This document shows positions 50,892 to 62,987 of a DNA stretch of 64,000 nucleotides, piece by piece. Every line of letters starts with the position of its first letter. Positions within the stretch are counted from its first letter, which is position 1. The notes beneath the pieces were generated by a model. The model did no database searches. It was not told the origin of the DNA and saw nothing but the letters and a program-made list of their open reading frames with translations. Source of the stretch: Zonotrichia leucophrys gambelii (lineage: Eukaryota; Chordata; Aves; Passeriformes; Passerellidae). The translations under genes were made by a program, and so were the position numbers. The DNA is taken from positions 20,410,357-20,474,356 of the forward strand of contig NC_088178.1 in the NCBI RefSeq assembly GCF_028769735.1, in the 5' to 3' direction.

Positions 50892-53800
50892 GTGAGTCTT
50901 TGGCATTACAGTTCTTTCCCATATTCGATTTCTGTATCAGTTCACTTGCTATGCAGGCAAACTTTAACCTGTACTAGTGACAGCATCCCTTTGTATGGAA
51001 GCATTAACTTACAGGGAGGGTAAAAATAGACATGAGCTTAAAAAGGTTTGTTATAAATGATGATCACATCAAAGGGTAAAGGCATTCCTCAAGCTTTCTG
51101 TTTTCCACAGCTTATTGGGAATGTGTTCTCTTGTATGATATCATTTGAACCTTCCCTTCATAGCTCCTTTCTAAAAGCTGCTTTTGTGATATCCTTAGGT
51201 GGTCAAGCAGTAACTCACACTGCTGGATCTGCTCCCCGATATATTCCTGTGGTAGCTCAGGACAGTATTATTGGTCGTACATGTGTAGCATTCCCCAGGA
51301 ACCGCATCTCACAGTTAGGATGGGCAGGACTAAGAGTGGTGCAGCGTAGGGTGTTAGGAAGCAGGAAGCCTCTATGACAGAGGACCCAGCAGTGCTTAAA
51401 CACCTGTAAATGTGCCCTAGAAACTGGCAATACTTTGGCTCTGTGTCTCTGCAGATGACAATGTTGAATAAGGCAGCAGAAGCAGAGTGGTGGGGGTGCC
51501 AAGGACCACAGTCAGAGTCAGAGCTTCTTGCTTTTGCTGAGGACCTGGATCACGGCCATCTCAGAATGCCTGAAAAACGTGCTGATATGTGAAATCACAG
51601 GTCTAGTCATAACTCTCAGTAATAAATCTGTCAAGTCAGGGAGGCGTTCTGGGTGACTGGAGATTAACAAACATAATACCTGTACTAATGGAGAGTGAGA
51701 GAGTGCGTGTAGGAGGGAGGGAGGATGTGCTCCAGGGAGCTACAGACCCATTAGTCTGACCTGAAAAAAAAATGCACTTTTCTATCAGGTTTTGAGTAAC
51801 AAAATATTATTATGGTAAATTATGAAAGTGAAATAAACTGCAATGTAAGTTTATAAAACTGGTTTAACATAGTCTAAGTTGGTATTTTTTTCTTAGTATT
51901 AGAAGAAATATATCTGATATAATCTCAGTTTTAATCAGCTCTAAGACAGGGTGGCAAATAGCAAGTTCTTTGCTAAAGGTAGAAGAAAGAAAGGGATTAA
52001 TAAAGGAATTTAAGGCAGGTATTATTTATCACAGTCTCTATTCTCTCCCATGTGTAAGGAAAGAATAGGACAGACAAAGAGAAATAAATATCTTCTAACT
52101 CTGGAAAAATAGACCAAGAAGATCCCTTTCAGTGTTTGGTTTCTGTGAATGGTTCCCTGCTTCTCCATGAGTATGCTGGACACAGGGATGGCCATTCAGA
52201 TCAGAACAAAATTTTTACAGCCCTTCTCCTAGCTCATCCCACTGTCAGTTGATAACAAAGAGCTCTTATTCCTCGTCCTAGTCGGGTGACTTGTAGTTAT
52301 TTCAGCTGAATTAAAATGCAGTTTTTAGCCTTTCCTTGGGCTCAGGTTATTAAAAAAGTAGCAAAAGAGCAGTTTCAATCCATCTGGCCTAAGCCACCCA
52401 CTAAGATTTACATCAGAAAGGCCACTATTTAATTTTGAAATGAAAACTTCAACTTTTCCTCTCCACATCAGTAAATCTATGTCAGTTTGCAAGCTGGGAG
52501 GATAAGAGGGCAGCTAAGCACCTGTGCTGTTGGTGGGATGGATAAAGGAGAGAGAAGTCAACTGTAAAGGTTAAATGAAGCCAGGTGCTTGGATATGTAT
52601 CCAACTGCTTGCTTTATTCCTGTGGAAGCTGGGGAAGTCCCATGTATTATAACATTCTTTTTCATACACTGAAGAACTTCTTTGAAGGATGATATTTGGG
52701 ACCTAGGGAGTGAATTTTAAATGAAAAAATGTGGTACATTTGTGGACAAAGGAGTGATCCAGCAGTATGTGGAGTTCTTTGATGCCTCCTGTGTTACCAT
52801 ATGAGGATTGCTAATTGCAGCAAGAAATTTTGTTCTTTGCAGGGAAGATAGTCCAATTCAGCTTTGTCAGTTCTAAAAGAGCTTGGAGTGAGTTACTGTT
52901 TTTCTTTAGTTAGACATTATCAGATTTCAGTGCAGATGTTATTCCCAGCTGTCACACCATTTACCTGGCAGGACTTATTGCATCAGTCAGTCGTCAGTAC
53001 TCTGAAATGCCTCCTCAGAATAGATTGCAGACTGGGCAAAAATAAGTGTGTATCAGAAATTTCTGATTAGAACCAGATAGGGATTCACCTGATGGTGATG
53101 CTTGAGTGGTGTCTGAAAGGATCTTCATGGTGGCAGGGTTAGGAGTTATGTCTCCATATGTAATCAGTGAACATAGACAGAAAAACCCTCTGGAACTTCT
53201 TGTGGAGAATACTGCCTGTCCATGGGCAGTACAAGGAGGCCTGAGATCCTAACTGAGGTTTTCCAAGATTCAGCTGTGTTTATAAGCACAGTGCATCCTG
53301 CCTGGGAGGGGTTTAGGCTGTGGAGTCTGCACCTTTGGGTGCTGTGGCTGCCTGAACTCTCCCTGCTCCATTGCCCTCACTGCCCTGGGCCTTGGTGGTG
53401 CTGGCTCTGTCACTGTGGCTCCATCAGCAGCTCACACTCTGGCCCTTTGCTGGACACCTGAGTTCATTTCCCTTGGGGGAAATGGTTTGGGTTATTTCCT
53501 GTCTAGATACTAAGTAGGGCTCCCAAGTTTTGAGAGTATTAGCAAAGTAAGCAGCAAAACAGTGAACCCAGCAGCTGGGGATGGGAAAAACCCTGCCAAA
53601 GAGTGGCACAGTGACATTTGAAACAACTGCAGACACCTCCTCATCCTAAAGAAAACAGATGAAAATATGTAAAACTTGCTTTCTTTGCAGAATATTGGTA
53701 GTACTCTGTTACCTTTAGAGCTGCATTCTTTTGCTCTGTATAAGGTCATCTGCCCCAAAGAGACACAACACCTTAAAGTTTAAATACTCCCCACAGAAAA

Positions 53801-55210
53801 AGTGAGTGGTGTATGAATGTGCCATCAGCAACAGAGGAAAGAGCAAGGGATCAGGCTGGCTGGAAGCATTGTACTCAGGTCTAGTTCCTCAAAGTCAGGC
53901 TACAAAGAGTTTATAAACCATGGGAAAAGACTTCACCTGCTGTATTCATTGTGGTGATGCTGATTCTTAAATTGCTTGCCTTTAATATTTTATTCCTGAT
54001 GATAAAATAAGTATTTTTGCTAAAAATGCTTAAGAATGTATTTCTCTAGATTTTGCATATGATTTTCAGATTGTATAGAGATTTTTATTCTACTAAAGTT
54101 TTCCGATGTAAAATGCTTACCCAGGTTACAAAAGACAAATCCAACATTCCTACATGGCAAAATTTGTAGTATATTGAACAACGCCAAATTCAGGAATGCT
54201 GCAATAATTCAGGCAGGCAATCCTGTTCCATCAGAGGCTGCTGTTTGATGTCAGCAAGATTTGTATTCCAAGTTACGTGAAAATTCCTCAGCTTTGGGTT
54301 TTTAGTCTTGAATAGAAATTCTGAAAACTTTTATGTCATTTCATCGTGGCTATTCATGCCAAAGCAGTTTGCTTTTTCAAGGGAAAAAACTTTGTTCCTA
54401 AGGAATGTTTTAACAAAAGCATAGCTAAATATATAGCATCTTACAAATCAGTGTCCCCAAGAGCAAAGCTGTGTGACTGCTTGAGTGTTTTCAGAGTGGG
54501 ATGCACTTCCACTGCATAAACTCCTTGGAGTCCGTGAGTCTGCAGTGGTGCTGAGCCTTGCCCCAGCCCAGCCTCTTCCTTTGTGCTGGCATTGCAAGGC
54601 AGCTCACCCTCCTGATGGACCAGTTTGGGGAATTAAAGAGGTGCAGATTGATCCTATGGGATTTTTTTTTTTTGAGAATTATTAGTGGCTTATTTCCCTG
54701 TGCAGCCTCCCTGCAGGTGAGTGGTGTAAGCTCTGGGCTGGGGTTGGAAAATGAGACCAGTTTTAGTTTGTTTAAACTGATGAGGAGCTTCATCATCTCT
54801 TTCAGCACAGCTTTGCAGAACCCAACTAACACATCAAAGGAGCAATGGGCCGTTAAAATATTAATGCTTAGATTGTTACTCTAAATGTGCAAGAACAATA
54901 TTCTTCACTTTCCTTTTCCAAAGCCTCCAACCCTATTTAGATCACAGGAGTTGATATGCAGAAATGGTTTGCATTATATTCAATGATAGAATTTATGTAA
55001 CTTCTAATTAAGCTGTCGTCGCTTGGTACAAACCTCCATGAGTGTTTGTGATGAAGAACTGCAAGAATTAAGGTTTGCTACTGTAGCAGCTGCTGCAGGG
55101 AGCTCCTGCCCAGCAGTGATTGCTATGTCACCAACAGCAAAAAAAAAACCAGCAAAGTGGGAGTCTGAGTGGGAATCTGTGACAGTGTCTCCTCTCTGGT
55201 TGCCCTGCAG
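50892..55210 (+). other. ST3GAL3 intron (phase 2), 4319 bp
   Basis: GT-AG intron (gtgagt ... cctgcag), phase 2, splitting sialylmotif L within an Arg codon. It contains a short sense-strand CR1 ORF2 fragment at 51645-51763 and a run of 12 T at 54662-54673. The rest, including the AT-rich interval of about 53940-54130, has nothing I can identify. Confidence 0.88.
51645..51763 (+). mobile_element. CR1 ORF2 fragment, sense
   Basis: gttctgggtgactggagatt, then acctgtacta, then ccagggagctacagaccca and ttagtctgacct match the reverse-transcriptase N-terminal region of CR1 ORF2 (in protein terms, a D-W-R ... Y-R-P-I-S-L-T type stretch). It is an internal fragment with no 3' end. The middle (51690-51725) has become gagagagt/ggaggg-rich simple sequence. 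Confidence 0.65.
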
Positions 55211-55397
55211 GCTGAACTCGGCTCCAGTGAAGGGCTTTGAAAAGGATGTGGGTGGCAAGACAACACTCCGGATCACATATCCCGAAGGTGCAATCCAGAA
55301 AATGGAGCAGTACGAGAAGGATTCCCTGTTTGTCCTGGCAGGATTCAAATGGCAGGATTTCAAGTGGCTGAAATACATTGTTTACAAGGAGAAAGTG
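55211..55397 (+). CDS. ST3GAL3: ST3GAL3 internal exon, second half of sialylmotif L and downstream region, 187 bp
   Basis: The acceptor is gttgccctgcag (AG at 55209-55210) and the donor gtg|gtaaga (GT at 55398). The first base completes the Arg codon of the previous exon. The exon then encodes 62 residues starting LNSAPVKGFEKDVGGKTT and ending KWLKYIVYKEKV, and stops at phase 0. LNSAPVKGFEKDVG finishes sialylmotif L. The rest covers about residues 187-248 of the human enzyme and includes FVLAGFKWQDFKWLK. Differences I recall from human are Gly for Ser in DVGSKT, an Ile-Gln-Lys-Met stretch for Met-Gln-Arg-Pro, and two Arg-to-Lys changes. The next human residues (starting SASDGFW) were looked for up to 64000 and not seen, so the following exon lies outside the window. 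Sialylmotifs S, III and VS are therefore also beyond it. Confidence 0.97.
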
Positions 55398-57319
55398 GTA
55401 AGAACGCTGTCAGCTGACACTGTGAAGGTCACCTAATTAGTAATGATGGGCAGACATTGTGTCACCATCATGTCTGCCACATTTTGGTCTGAGGAGAGTT
55501 CCACTCTATGTCCTGCTGCATTTAAGTGAAGACTTACTTTACGTACAAGGACTTTAGCTTTAATTAAATATGTTTTAAAAAGACATCTCTCTGTAGCCTG
55601 TGTTGCATCACAGACAAGGCTTGCTATTCAAGATGGTTAGTGTGTACTATGAACAATTAAATTAATTTTTAGTTACCTTAAAGAGTATTTAAAAGGACCA
55701 GCTTTTGCCTGGATTTTATGGACTCTTAGGATTTGAGAGCAGAGGAAGGAAGAGAGCAATGGGAAAGGGAAGAAATGGAAGTTTGGGAACAAGGATGTGA
55801 TATCACAGGAGGGGAGGAGGAGACCGCAGCAGCACAACTTGTTGAAAAGGCTACAATCAGACTAAATGTGACTTCCTGAATTGCACAAGCTATTATATTT
55901 TGCTCAGTTACTGAGATTCATGTGTTTGGTCAAAGTATCATCCAGAACAACAGTATCAAGTCTCGTTTTAAAACACTGAAATGGTGGATACACTGCCTTC
56001 CCCATGTAAAAACTTTACCCCCTCATTTGCATGAGTGCACTTCTGAGGCACCATGGACCTGTTAATAGTCAGGGTTGCTCTCTTTAATTTACCTACCCAG
56101 AACAGAATCAGGTTATGATCAATGACTTCTCATTCAATGGATAATTTGTCTGTCAGGAAATCCCAAATAAATAATGTGTATATTTCTTGTTTTACAAATC
56201 TTTTATATATACATATATGTATCTGTTTTCAAATGTTGCTTAATGACTTCTCAGCAAATAAGAAGACAACTGGATTAGCATTCAGGGCATGGCATATTAT
56301 ATTGTGTGTTTAGAGACAGAGAGAGGAGGTTGGCAGCTCACCACATACATAACTAAACAGTCTGGGAATATCATTGTATACAGTTGTTACACAGAGGACC
56401 TTAAGGGCTCAAACTTTGCTCTTGTCTAACACTGGCACCAACTTGCCATTATTTTCTTGCTACCAGACAGATGAAGTTACCTGTCAACCTCTGGGCAAGC
56501 ACAAGTGGGCTTTCGTAACGTGAATAATTGAGTCAAAAGTAATTTTCTTTGCTTTATGTCAGGCTCTTGTTCCTCATTCAGGGAAAGGGAAAACCCTGGC
56601 AGTGTCAGTGCCCTGCAACCCAAATGCAGTTGCAGGGACTCCTAGTGTTTGGCTTGAAGCTCAAAGGATAGGTTGGTTTGCTTCAAAACAAATTTAATTT
56701 TTCCCTGATGCTTGCAGTCAAGTCATCATCAGTAGATTCTTGTGTGGTATGTCCTGCTCTTGGAAAGGTGCAGAAAATAGTCTGTTAAAACCTGCTAGAC
56801 TGGGGAGAGTGATTGCAGTTCTCTTAGCTGTGTGCGTCAGTGCCCAGATTGGCAGAGAGCAGAAAGAGCTTCAGCTTTGTGCTTTACTTCAGTGTTCTTC
56901 TGATTGGCTCCTTATCCTTCAGTTCTTCAGAGTAAACACTCTGAGGTTTTTTCAGTTTTTTTGGGGTGATGTTTTCCAGATCTCTTAATTTCTGATGCTC
57001 TTTTGAATGTTTGTAGTTAATTCATCTTTTTCTTAAAGAGCAGTGCCCCAAAATGTACAGACTACAGCAAAAAGGAGGAGCAAACAGATAATTCATTAAC
57101 TTCACAGTTCTCATTCTTTATGCATCCACTGTTTCTGTGGCCTTTTCCACAATGGCATGGAACTGAAGGGGAGTGTTGGGTTCCTGCAGACTCCAGGTCT
57201 CAGGAAGAATTGGAGAGCAGCCACTTCCCCCACTCCACACCCTGTGCTGGTTCTGTTGGCTCCTCGTGCCAGAGAGCAGCACTGTGCACTTGTCCCTCCT
57301 GATCCTTCCTTCCAGAACA

Positions 57320-57970
57320 CTCCTCCAGTTTGCCAAGTTCCTTTGGCAGACTTCCCAGCATACGTGCCATTCTTTCCAGATTCATGTCCTCTGCGATTTA
57401 ATAAACATACTTTTCACTTCATCATCCAGGTTGATAATGAAAACACTAAACAATGTTGGTTCCTAGGCAGACCCCAAGGTATTAACATCCTTCCATTCCT
57501 AGAGTGAGCCCACTGAGCCTCCTGGATAGTTTTTGGGCCACTTCTGAACTTGTATCACGCTTGTATCATCAATAATGCTTTTGGCGTGTTTGTGAAAGTG
57601 ATCTGTCAGAAGTTTTACTGAATTCCAGTTCGTGTCTTACTTCTCCCCTGAGATAATTTGTCTGTATAAAGAATTTTTTAAAAAATAATTCTGTCTTGAC
57701 AAATCCACCTGGGCTGCTACTCAGTCTGTTTTGTTGTTGTTTTTTTTTTCCAGGTGCTTACAAATAATTAATCCTGCTATTCTGGGAATTGAAATCATTA
57801 TTCAACTCTCTTCCCTTTTTTGCCTTATTAAGTCTAGGCACTACTTCTGTCCATTTTTCAATCCCCCTACCTTTTTTTGGGTTTTGATACCCCAAAGGGA
57901 ATCAATGCCAGTTCTTGAGACTGCTGAGCCAGTTCATCAAGTACTTTAGGATGCAGCCCAGGTGGCTGGA
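57320..57970 (-). mobile_element. Ancient degenerate CR1/L3-type LINE relic (ORF2), antisense
   Basis: A long collinear but diverged run of antisense ORF2 landmarks: ctcctccagtttgcc, catcatccaggttgataatg, aaacaatgttggttcc with cagaccccaaggtatt, gtttttgggccacttctg, agaagttttactgaattcc, caaatccacctgggctgct, gggaattgaaatcatt, tgtccatttttcaatccccc and gagccagttcatcaagtac with tttaggatgcagcccag. The order matches CR1/L3 ORF2 read backwards. It is broken by an insertion-rich T stretch at 57730-57752. Divergence is much higher than in the other copies, suggesting an old insertion. Confidence 0.72.
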
Positions 57971-59136
57971 AAACATCTGTCTTGTGCTCTCTGGTGTTCT
58001 CATCTGATTTCTCTCTACTTGAGGCTGAGGTCTTGCTGTCACTGGCTTTAGCTGCAGGCAGGTGGCTCACACAGCTGCATTTTCTGGAGGAAACCCATGC
58101 AGAAAGTGCTGTCTCTTAGACAGGAATGACCCAATGGAGGATGAGCAGTGCTATGGGAGTAGCACGTAGGCGTCTGTTTGTTCTGGTAGTGAGTGTTGGT
58201 ATTTTCATCAGTGTGTGGTAGGTTCAAAATGACAAATGCTTTCTGTGTGTCAAGAGTTTGTTTCTCTCTAGCTGATTTTCCAGAAAAAGGGGAGTTTCTT
58301 CCTTTCCTGGATTTATGTTGAGGCACTTACATGACCTGAGAGCTCTGTATGCCACTACTGCTTATTCCTTATCTGACATGTGCATCTGCAAGACTTCGTG
58401 CAGACACACTGCAAACCAGTGGTTACAGTCAGGACTCTGGCCTCAGGATGGAGAAAAGGAAAATGGAAGCATTCTGCTGAAGAACAGAACGGCTGTGGAA
58501 GTTGATGCATTCCTCGAAAAAATGGGCTGATCTCTATCCTCTGGTGTTTCCTTTGTCTGTGACTGTTGGTGGCAACTGCATCTGTCCATGGTACAGTCAC
58601 AGATGGGTAATGAGACCTTCTGAATTCCTTCAGGCACCTGGAGCAGCTTGGACTTGCTTGACCAGGTACTGGGATCCTTGCTTAGTCCTCTCTTGAGTAA
58701 GTGAATTCAAAGGGAGCTGAGTGGAGAAAGAGTAAATGAAAGGCAAGTGGCTATTTATTGCTGGGTCAATGGTCAGATCAGCTTATTCTCCCTGCAGCTG
58801 AGAGGGATTTGCTCTGTGTTGTGTTGGTCTTTTGGCAGCACTTGCATACTGAGAAAGGGATAAGTGCTGTGTAGAGAGGAGGATTTTCAGGAGATGTTTT
58901 AAGGAAAAAGAATTAATGTGATGCAGAAGCATTAGCAGAATAGTGAGGCAGGGGATTTTATGTGTTACATACAGTCTGGTGCAACAGCCTCCCTGATATT
59001 TGTTTGGTGCCTTAGTGCCCTGGGAGACACTGTGTCCAGAAGGAGGAGCAGTGGAATTTGGACATAAGGAAATGTAAAAGCTCAACTGCTTTTTATTTCA
59101 CACTAAACCAGAAAAATCTGGAGGCAAGTAAAAACG

Positions 59137-59171
59137 TGAGAGAAAACATTAACTTGAGAGAAAACATTAAC
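59137..59171. repeat. 18-bp tandem duplication
   Basis: tgagagaaaacattaact (59137-59154) is followed directly by tgagagaaaacattaac (59155-59171). The copies are identical over 17 bases. Confidence 0.9.
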
Positions 59172-62100
59172 GTAGAAAGCACAGGTTTGGCTAAATATTC
59201 ACTGTCAACAGCAAAACAAATGTAGTCTCCATCACAGAATTCTGGCTGAGCTGGCACTGCAGATTGAAGTCTTGTAGGAAGATAGAGCATAGCGTATCAC
59301 CAGAGAATGTAGACCTGCCTTTAAGAAGGGGAAGGGTGAGTGAATCCAAGTGACTAAAACACTGGTAACCTGATTTCCGTCATTTGACAAGCACTGGAAT
59401 AACTAAAAGAGAAAATCATAGCACTGGTTGCAGCTAGAAGTAGTATGGGATGGAGAAAGGTGGCATGGTTAGCAGAGGGGAGTATTGCACCATGCTGACC
59501 TAAAAAGTCAGTGTCCAAGTGGAAAGGAAGTGGGCTGGAGTCCCAGAGCCTGCAGTTCCATGAACTCATGGCTGTTGCAGAAGGGTCACAGATGTGAGCT
59601 GTTCGTGCCTCTGTGGTGGCTGGTCTGGCTGTGCTGACTTGGAATCACTGCTGTAGGAGCCTGTGACACATCCAGACACCCCTTTGCTGATGAAACAACT
59701 GCTGCCACTGCATCACCAGAGGGGGATTACTCATGGACAGTCACTCAGAACAGTTAAACTTTCTCCTGGACTGTTATTTTTGCCAAGAGACATGATCTAT
59801 ATATATTGTAACCCACCCCACTGCTTCCCAGTGCTTGTACTCTTGCATCTGCCTGGGCCTTTCAGTGACAGAAACTCTTTCTGAATACACAAAGTACGAG
59901 AGGAATTGCAGAGGGATAGAGGCTTGGTCATATGTCGCTTCTTAAAATAATGGTCAAAAGCTGAAAGTTTCTCTGCTGCATGGAGAGTAGATGCTTCCTG
60001 AAACAAACAGGACTTTACAAGCTCCAGATATGCAAAGCAGCCATGTCAGCCTGGTACTGAGGCCAGTTCCAGGGTGGTTTCTTGGCTGTCATTAGTCAAT
60101 TAGAGGGAGTTCTCTGGCTTGCTCACATCCCTGAACATCTGGCACATGGCAATGAAGCTGCCAAGTGAGGGCAAAGGTGCCACTAGAAATTGGCAGCTCA
60201 CAAGCTTCCTGCTCGTGTTAATGAGCCTGTGGATGATTCCAGTGGGAGTCTCTGTAGCCTTTGCCAGGAGGAGTCACTTGTGCAGAAAGTGCCTGTGGCA
60301 CCCAGAAGTTCTCTTTGATAGTGAAAGTCACAGGAGCAAGTGAGCACCTGCCTGTGAGTGAGGCCAGGCTGGGCTGTCTGTCCTGTGCAGGGACATCTCT
60401 GACAACTGGCACACAGCAGTGGTGCCCAGCAGCCACCATCCTCCAGCAGTGGGCATGACTGTGACCCCTGCTCCTGCATCACAGCATGTGGCTGCTGCTT
60501 CAGAGACCTTGTGGACGGTTTTATTTAACTTTTTATTGGGGAACTACATTGTTGTATTAACCCAAGAGCACACTCCTAGTTGTGGTAGAATGTGTGCTAT
60601 GATGCCTTCCTGCACAATCAGTGAGGGTTGCTGTGCTGCAGCCAAGGCCAGACTGCTGCCAGCACTTGTGCTGTCTGCTGAGCTTTTGTTTAGAGCTCCT
60701 CTTCTTCCATCAGTTAATGGCCTTGTCATGCTGCATGTTTGCTGGGGCAGCCTGTGAATGTCACAGCCCTGCAGTTCACTGTAGATTCCTCAGATTATGA
60801 AACAGCCCTACCTGTGGGCTGGTTTACATCCTGAAACAAACCTGAGGAGCCATCATGCTCCTCCTGTCATCTTCAGGAAAGCAGTGAGGTTGTGAATCTG
60901 TTGTTGCTGTCCCATCCCAAGGAAAGCTTCATTCACATGCCTGTATTTTCAGCTTGTTTGGAACTTGAGCCCAGCACTTGAGCAGGTGGTTTCCATGGGT
61001 CTGCATTAGGGAAGGAAAATCTGCTTTTTCCAATGCTGTCCATTGCCTTTGGTGACAAATTGAGTGGCCACTGCTACTGGCAGATTCACTTCAGAGTTTG
61101 CTTTAGAATTACAAATATTTTCTTTCCCTTTTCTCCTCCAAGGGGCTTGTTGCTTTAAATGTCTTGTGTACAGTGGGTCTTTTCATGGATTGTGAGAAAG
61201 ACATGTGGGGATGAGTCTTGGGACAGCATTCTGGTTTGGTGGAGCTGTAAACCCACTGAGAGTTTTCTTAATGCATTGTGAATGCAGAGCTTGGTTACAG
61301 GTTTGTGGTGCCTCATCCTGTGCTGAAACACAGCTTCAGCCCCTCTGCTTAGAGATGTGCCAGGGTGGGCATTGCCTTGTGTCCCCCTGCTCTCCTTGGA
61401 CTCAGCTGGAAGGGAACAGAAGCTGCTCCATCATAAACAAGAAAAGGTTTTGAACTGAGAGGTCAGCTTAAGGGTTGTTTAATTTCTTTCACAAATTTGA
61501 GTTTTCACCTAAATAGCTGTTTATAAGTAATCCCTTCTGAAGTATAATTGAGGAAGGCATGGCTGGTGAGTAAGGCAGCCAGGCTGCTCAAGGGACGTGA
61601 TGAGGCTTGCAGTGAGGAAGAGGCAAGAAAGACTTTTCATTAGTGGTTGTCCTGTGGTCCTAGCACATGGTTTAAAAACCATTTCTACTCACAGAGTGTG
61701 GGGAAATTCTAGGAGGAATTGTAGCAGGGAATACCCTACCACATCATCAGGATCATTCAGTGTCTCAGTCAAGGCAACTGAGCCATGACTAAATGTTGAA
61801 GCCCAGGAAATGCTTTGTAAGAAAGTGAAAACATGAGGCAGACTTTTCTGCCTCCTACCAAATCTCTGACTGAGAAGATGAGGTGGGAGAGTCTCTGTGA
61901 TCCATTCTGTGGAGAATATTCCATATTCCTTTGCCAGAGAGTAGCTGGAAGTTAGCTTGTGTTTCTGGTATGGTTGTTTTGACATCATTGTTTGGGTTTT
62001 AAGGTTTTGATCTCTGGCTCTGTAGAAGGCTAGTCCACACTGCCTGGGGGGATGTGCTGCCATGGTCAGGAGCTGTTTCACCATTGGAGGCATTGGTGGG

Positions 62101-62972
62101 AATGGCCCAAGAGAGCCATGGAGGACTTGCTTATGAAAAAGAAAATCCTTTTTGTGACTGGCCTAGGCGGTCAGAGCAATTTCCAGAAGATTTTAAGGAG
62201 AAGTATGAGCACTGGTGCCCTATGAGAGAAGGTAAGCCAGTTTCTTCTAGTCATGGTTAGAAGAGAGGCTGGAAAATATGCAGATGTGCTATATAAAACA
62301 CTGTTGACCAAGACAAGGAGATAAGTTTAGTTGTGTATTTTGTGATTTTAACAAGCTTTCAGGTAGCACTGTGGTGAGGACCATACAGCAACCTCAGCAG
62401 GCAAATGACCCAGTTTGCAGTGTGGGCCTTGGGGGAGACATCCTGGCCAGATTCCCAAGGGAAGGTTGTTGGTATGGGAGGTGCAGGCTGGAGCCTGCCC
62501 TTCATACATACCTGCCTGCAGCAGCGTGATGAGATTAGGCAGGTCACTGCATAGCTGAGAGCTGCTCCTAGCCAGGCATGCACAGTGTGTCTGAGTGCCC
62601 TGCCAAGCATCAGCTGGTGGCAGGGGCTGCTCTGGTGCCTTTGCAATGTGCCTTCATGGCATTCAATGGTGCCAGGTGGATGTGTCCTGGACAATGAAAC
62701 TTGTCCACCTGGATTGGGTATCCATTAATATCTACAGTCTGTAACCATTCACTTAAGCTCATGGGGCAAATGAAGAAATTAAAAAATAGCCATGACCACA
62801 CTATTTCCTGGATTAAAAAAATCCAGGTGTCAAAAGTTTGCAAAGTGTCTATACTTGTAGGAATGACATCATTGATGACTCAATTTTTAGACAGTTTTTC
62901 TTTAAAATTAGAATGCAAATTGTTGGTGTGTCTGCCCTTCTAGTCTTTTCCACACCATGCATGGGTTATGTC

Positions 62973-62987
62973 TTTTTTTTTTTTTTT
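62973..62987. repeat. Poly-T run, 15 nt
   Basis: An uninterrupted run of 15 T. No retrotransposon body that would explain it as an antisense A-tail is recognisable to its left or right, so it is listed as simple sequence. Confidence 0.9.

Noticed and set aside
55004..55378. 124-codon open frame antisense to the 187-bp ST3GAL3 exon
   Set aside because: It is the shadow of a constrained coding exon on the opposite strand, and its translation resembles nothing known.
55023..55436. Possible alternative first exon starting upstream of the 187-bp exon
   Set aside because: The frame enters from intron through the real acceptor at 55210 and runs past the real donor at 55397. The Met upstream has no promoter support, and the part before 55211 does not resemble any ST3GAL3 isoform.
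56201..56222. AT-rich palindromic patch around acatatatgt
   Set aside because: Short alternating AT sequence of this kind is common in introns and shows no further structure.
61689..62093. 134-codon - strand open frame
   Set aside because: No recognisable protein family and no exon signals on that strand. It overlaps the equally unsupported + strand frame from 62054.
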